A stretch of DNA of 64,000 nt from Pseudomaricurvus sp033283335 (GTDB taxonomy: Bacteria > Pseudomonadota > Gammaproteobacteria > Pseudomonadales > Cellvibrionaceae), in contig JAWMQP010000008.1 of NCBI GenBank assembly GCA_033283335.1, forward strand, positions 62,001 to 126,000. The letters are read 5' to 3'. The notes beneath the pieces are model-generated. The model saw only the letters and a list, made by a program, of their open reading frames with translations. It was not told the origin of the DNA and did no database searches. The position numbers and the translations under genes are program-made. Shown here one piece after another: positions 61,111 through 64,000 of this stretch (positions within the stretch are counted from its first letter, which is position 1; every line of letters starts with the position of its first letter).

Positions 61111-62055
61111 ATGACTTCCGCTGTCGCTATTAATCTCGCCAACCCCCGCGGCTTTTGCGCCGGCGTGGATCGAGCCATCGATATTGTCAATCGAGCATTG
61201 GACGTGTTCGGGGCGCCCATTTATGTGCGTCATGAAGTGGTGCACAATAAATTCGTCGTGGACAGCTTGCGTGAACGCGGGGCGATTTTTGTCGAAGAGC
61301 TGGATGAAGTGCCTGACGATGTGATCGTGATTTTCAGTGCGCACGGAGTGTCCCAGGCGGTGCGTAAAGAAGCTGAGCGTCGCAGCCTGAAAGTGTTTGA
61401 TGCAACCTGCCCGCTGGTGACAAAAGTGCATATGGAAGTCACTCGCTACTCCCGCGATGGCACCGAGTGTGTGCTCATTGGACACGAAGGCCATCCCGAA
61501 GTGGAGGGCACCATGGGCCAGTACGATGACTCAAACGGCGGCAGCATTTACCTGGTCGAAAACGAGAGTGATGTCACCCGCTTGGAGGTTCGCAACCCCG
61601 ATAAGGTCAGTTATGTCACCCAGACAACCCTGTCAATGGATGACACCGCCCGGGTGATTGATGCGTTGCGGGCAAAATTTCCGAACATCCAGGGGCCGCG
61701 CAAGGACGACATCTGTTACGCCACCCAGAACCGCCAGGATGCGGTGAAACAGCTGGCACTGGAAAATGACCTGGTGCTGGTGGTGGGTTCGCCCAACAGC
61801 TCCAATTCCAATCGCCTGCGGGAGCTGGCCGAGCGTTGCGGGGCTTCCGCCTACCTGATTGATGGCGCGGATGACATTCAGCCCGACTGGTTGGCTGATA
61901 AAAAATCGGTCGGTATTACCGCCGGTGCGTCGGCGCCAGAAGTGCTGGTACAGGCAGTCATTCAAAAATTGCACGACTGCGGTGCTACCTCAGCCCAGGA
62001 GCAGCAGGGTATTGAAGAGAATGTCCGCTTTTCCCTGCCCAAGGAATTGCGTTAA
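61111..62055 (+). CDS. ispH: 4-hydroxy-3-methylbut-2-enyl diphosphate reductase
   Basis: A 314-residue iron-sulfur enzyme, the last step of the MEP isoprenoid pathway, producing IPP and DMAPP that feed ispB. The three cluster cysteines are in NPRGFCAGVDRA (near residue 15), DATCPLVTKVH (near 97) and LAERCGASAY (about 235-245 by spacing). Glu in HEGHPEVEGTMGQ is the catalytic proton donor region. It is the end of the housekeeping run; the pilin genes face it. Confidence 0.96.
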   Translation: MTSAVAINLANPRGFCAGVDRAIDIVNRALDVFGAPIYVRHEVVHNKFVVDSLRERGAIFVEELDEVPDDVIVIFSAHGVSQAVRKEAERRSLKVFDATCPLVTKVHMEVTRYSRDGTECVLIGHEGHPEVEGTMGQYDDSNGGSIYLVENESDVTRLEVRNPDKVSYVTQTTLSMDDTARVIDALRAKFPNIQGPRKDDICYATQNRQDAVKQLALENDLVLVVGSPNSSNSNRLRELAERCGASAYLIDGADDIQPDWLADKKSVGITAGASAPEVLVQAVIQKLHDCGATSAQEQQGIEENVRFSLPKELR

Positions 62056-62112
62056 GCATTCTTGCTTATCAGATTGCGGTACTTCTGGTTGCAGTAGCTG
62101 AGGTTGTAGAAG

Positions 62113-62676
62113 TTATGTGTTACTGCAATCCGTAATGCCCGCTCGTCCGCGTTGCAGCCGGACTCGGCCACTGCCGTTGATCACCAATTCCCGACTTTCC
62201 TGCTCGACATTGTCTGAGCTGGCCTGTGGAGAACACAGTCGCAGCGTCATCAGTGGCAGACTGCCATTCAACTTGCGGACATAGCCATTGCCCTGAAACA
62301 CCAGATGGCCGGCGTTGATATTGGGTGTCAGTCGGTAGCCTGGTGGGATGGCCTCCTGGGCTTCAAGAATTTCATCGGCATCCGCCGTTGAGTTGTGATT
62401 GCGATCCTCAAACACCAGCCAGCCTTTGTCCCACTGTGCCGTATTTGAACATTGATTACGTTCTCTGGAGCACAGGTGGATCGGTCTGCCATGGCGGATG
62501 GCTTCAGCCCTGGCGAGGTGGTAGCTGTTGAGAAAACTATTGACCTGGGTAGCCAGTCGCGCCTGGGCGAGCAGTTCGACGCCGCTGGGCACAGCATAGC
62601 CCGCCAGAATGGCGCTGACGGTCAGGGTGGCTAATAATTCCGGCAGCGTCAGGCCGCGCTGTACTTCACCTTCCAT
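62113..62676 (-). CDS. fimT: FimT/GspH-family minor pilin
   Basis: A 187-residue type IV pilus minor pilin. The prepilin cleavage motif is QRGLTLPELLATLTV near residue 7, with the Glu5 needed for assembly and a following hydrophobic helix. The body has the GspH-like pattern AEAIRHGRPIHLCSR and GWLVFEDRNHN. I chose the ATG at 62676, which has AGGGG before it and a short leader peptide typical of prepilins; the frame is open to 62718. It converges with ispH. In Pseudomonas it belongs to the minor pilin group that starts pilus assembly. Confidence 0.88.
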   Translation of the reverse strand: MEGEVQRGLTLPELLATLTVSAILAGYAVPSGVELLAQARLATQVNSFLNSYHLARAEAIRHGRPIHLCSRERNQCSNTAQWDKGWLVFEDRNHNSTADADEILEAQEAIPPGYRLTPNINAGHLVFQGNGYVRKLNGSLPLMTLRLCSPQASSDNVEQESRELVINGSGRVRLQRGRAGITDCSNT

Positions 62677-62781
62677 GGTATCCCCTTGCTGACAAGCCAC
62701 ATCCTTGTGGCCATGCATTCACTGTCTAGGGAATATAGCGGTTTTTAAGATGCGCTGAGAGGGGCTGAAGCTGGTTTGAAC

Positions 62782-62803
62782 GAGGAAAGGAGTCCCTTTC
62801 CTC
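62782..62803. terminator. Hairpin between fimT and pilE
   Basis: GAGGAAAGG pairs with CCTTTCCTC around a 4-base loop, 55 bases past the pilE stop. No long T-run follows on the minus strand, so it may only weaken, not stop, transcription into fimT. Confidence 0.45.
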
Positions 62804-62857
62804 CTGTTTTGCCACCTAAGTATGACATTCACTCAGGTCAGCAGTGATGGCTAGAGC

Positions 62858-63250
62858 TTACCAGCACTCGGCCACTGAGGCGGTTCCTGAAACGCCCTTG
62901 ATGCCAGTGTTGGTCAGTGTCAGGTTGCCGCAGTCCGTATCGCTGAATGGGGATTGTGGGGTGGCGGCAAAGGTGAAGCTGGTGGCGCTGGAGGCGGAAA
63001 AGGACAGCTTGTAGTAACCGTTGTCGCTGTCGGCCGTGAAGTCCGTAATGTCGGTGGAATAGGCGTTGGACTGGGTAAAGATTTTCTCCTGCTCCTGGGC
63101 GGCCTCCAGCAACAGGGCCTTGCCCTCGGTACGCTTGGTCTTGGTGACGCTGTTTTGATACGACGGCAGGGCAAAGGCTGCCAGGATGCCGAGAATCACC
63201 ACCACAATCATGACTTCCACCAGCGTAAAGCCGTTCATTTTTTCTTTCAT
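62858..63250 (-). CDS. pilE: Type IV pilin PilE-like protein
   Basis: A 130-residue minor pilin with a short basic leader and the type III prepilin signal NGFTLVEVMIVVVILGIL near residue 6. The central region (SYQNSVTKTKRTEGKALLLEAAQEQEKIFTQ) is the continuing helix of the PilE family, and two C-terminal cysteines (DCGN and ECW) form the D-loop disulfide. It lies 79 bases after the pilY1 end on the same strand, which is the pilY1-pilE order seen in Pseudomonas. Confidence 0.9.
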   Translation of the reverse strand: MKEKMNGFTLVEVMIVVVILGILAAFALPSYQNSVTKTKRTEGKALLLEAAQEQEKIFTQSNAYSTDITDFTADSDNGYYKLSFSASSATSFTFAATPQSPFSDTDCGNLTLTNTGIKGVSGTASVAECW

Positions 63251-63329
63251 ACTGTTTGTTCCTGAAGATCACTAAGTTCATGTAGCGTGCCCTGCCAGGA
63301 AGTCTGGCAGGGCACAGGTTATCAAGCGC

Positions 63330-64000
63330 TTACTGGAAAATTTCGGTCCAGGACTTACGTTTGCCGGTCAGTCCACCGGGTGGTGATTCCACCACGCTGA
63401 CGGTGCTGCCGGTTGAGCTGTTCATCAATTTGAATTCCTTGTCACCATCCGGTGAGCCAATGATGGAGGGCTCGGTAATGATACCCGACTGTGAAATACC
63501 ACTGGGAACAATCGTGCCGTTATAGAGATCGGAGGTATCTATATTGCCATCGTTATTAATATCCAGTGGCGGTTCTCCCAGGCGGCCTCCATCCACAGCG
63601 CTCAGTTCCATCAGGAAGCTGTTACCACCGAAGTCACAGGCAATGTCATTGGGCATCAGGGTGGAAAAGATAATACGGTCGCCACGGACAATGGAATTGG
63701 TGACCTGGCGTTCGCCGCGGTTATCCTGCGGCGTCACCCCGGTATTGACCAGGTCAATGTACCAGCCATGGTGCTGGGTCCAGTCGATGGCGTTGTCGCT
63801 GGTGATGCGCAGGGTAAAGGAATAGCCCGTACCTGTCACGGTCGGCTCCGACTGAATCACCTGTTTCAGGTAATCCGGTGTGGCTTCATTGCGGTTGCCG
63901 GAAAAGGTTGGCGGCAAATTAGCAAAGTCATCCCAGATGCCGTAAAAGGTCTGCGTGTTCCCACTGGCGACGCTGTCACCTTCATCAATGTAGCGACCGG
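63330..64000 (-). CDS. pilY1: PilY1-type pilus tip adhesin, C-terminal fragment (5' part beyond the window)
   Basis: An open minus-strand frame runs from the window edge to 63330. The read part holds TFYGIWDDF, a long beta-propeller-like stretch, RQVTNSIVRGDRIIFSTLMPN, the calcium-binding loop DINNDGNIDTSD and GIITEPSIIG, which together are typical of the C-terminal propeller of PilY1. In type IV pili this protein caps the fibre and supports twitching and surface sensing. About 223 residues of a protein that usually exceeds 1000 are visible. Confidence 0.85.
   Translation of the reverse strand, partial: GRYIDEGDSVASGNTQTFYGIWDDFANLPPTFSGNRNEATPDYLKQVIQSEPTVTGTGYSFTLRITSDNAIDWTQHHGWYIDLVNTGVTPQDNRGERQVTNSIVRGDRIIFSTLMPNDIACDFGGNSFLMELSAVDGGRLGEPPLDINNDGNIDTSDLYNGTIVPSGISQSGIITEPSIIGSPDGDKEFKLMNSSTGSTVSVVESPPGGLTGKRKSWTEIFQ

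Noticed and set aside
62089..62128. Inverted repeat TTGCAGTA/TACTGCAA between ispH and fimT as a terminator
   Set aside because: The loop is 24 bases, no T-run follows, and the right arm lies inside the fimT coding end, so it is probably chance.

Overview
The window is chromosomal DNA of a free-living, probably marine gammaproteobacterium. Its right half keeps a gene order that I know from Pseudomonas and relatives: ispB / rplU-rpmA-obgE-proB / rpsT / murJ-ribF-ileS-lspA-fkpB-ispH, then type IV pilus genes. Other content (aryl polyene cluster, split transhydrogenase, divided PqiA, di-haem cytochromes) points to the Cellvibrionales/Pseudomonadales side of the class. The species cannot be named from sequence reading alone. 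Genes are tightly packed on both strands, and I saw no tRNA, rRNA, CRISPR array, prophage or intact insertion sequence.

Left part (1-8254): a truncated M14 zinc carboxypeptidase, a TrkH potassium transporter, a secreted alkaline phosphatase, a small outer-membrane barrel protein, and the three-gene pntAA-pntAB-pntB transhydrogenase operon. Centre-left (8727-25910, minus strand): a near-uninterrupted 18-gene operon for an aryl polyene-type pigment. Its flow can be read from the genes: an aromatic amino acid ammonia-lyase makes the aryl starter. A ligase loads it on an acyl carrier protein. Ketosynthases, a ketoreductase and dehydratases extend the polyene. A thioesterase, glycosyltransferase and two acyltransferases finish it as a lipid. 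An MMPL exporter with a LolA-like carrier and lipoproteins moves it to the outer membrane. A 4'-phosphopantetheinyl transferase that can activate the carrier proteins is divergently encoded next door (26694-27458). Peculiarities are a ligase-dehydratase fusion, a flavin halogenase-like enzyme and a lyase with an unusual selectivity pair.

Middle (27473-48490): uvrA, a chemotaxis receptor, the RNA helicase dbpA, agmatinase, an AraC-type regulator next to a periplasmic di-haem peroxidase and a beta-helix/cytochrome c fusion, the pqi membrane-transport operon, yqcC-dinG, pgi and ispB. Between the peroxidase and the beta-helix gene sit two inverted copies of a structured palindromic element whose base changes preserve its hairpins; this is the most interesting unexplained structure in the window.

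Right part (48696-64000): the ribosomal protein/obgE/proB group, an HisC-like aminotransferase, rpsT, an SOS-boxed yebG, the murJ-to-ispH housekeeping run, and a convergent minor pilin block (pilY1 fragment, pilE, fimT). Three short inverted-repeat elements with CGTCATTGCGAG-type ends lie in intergenic gaps of this part only.
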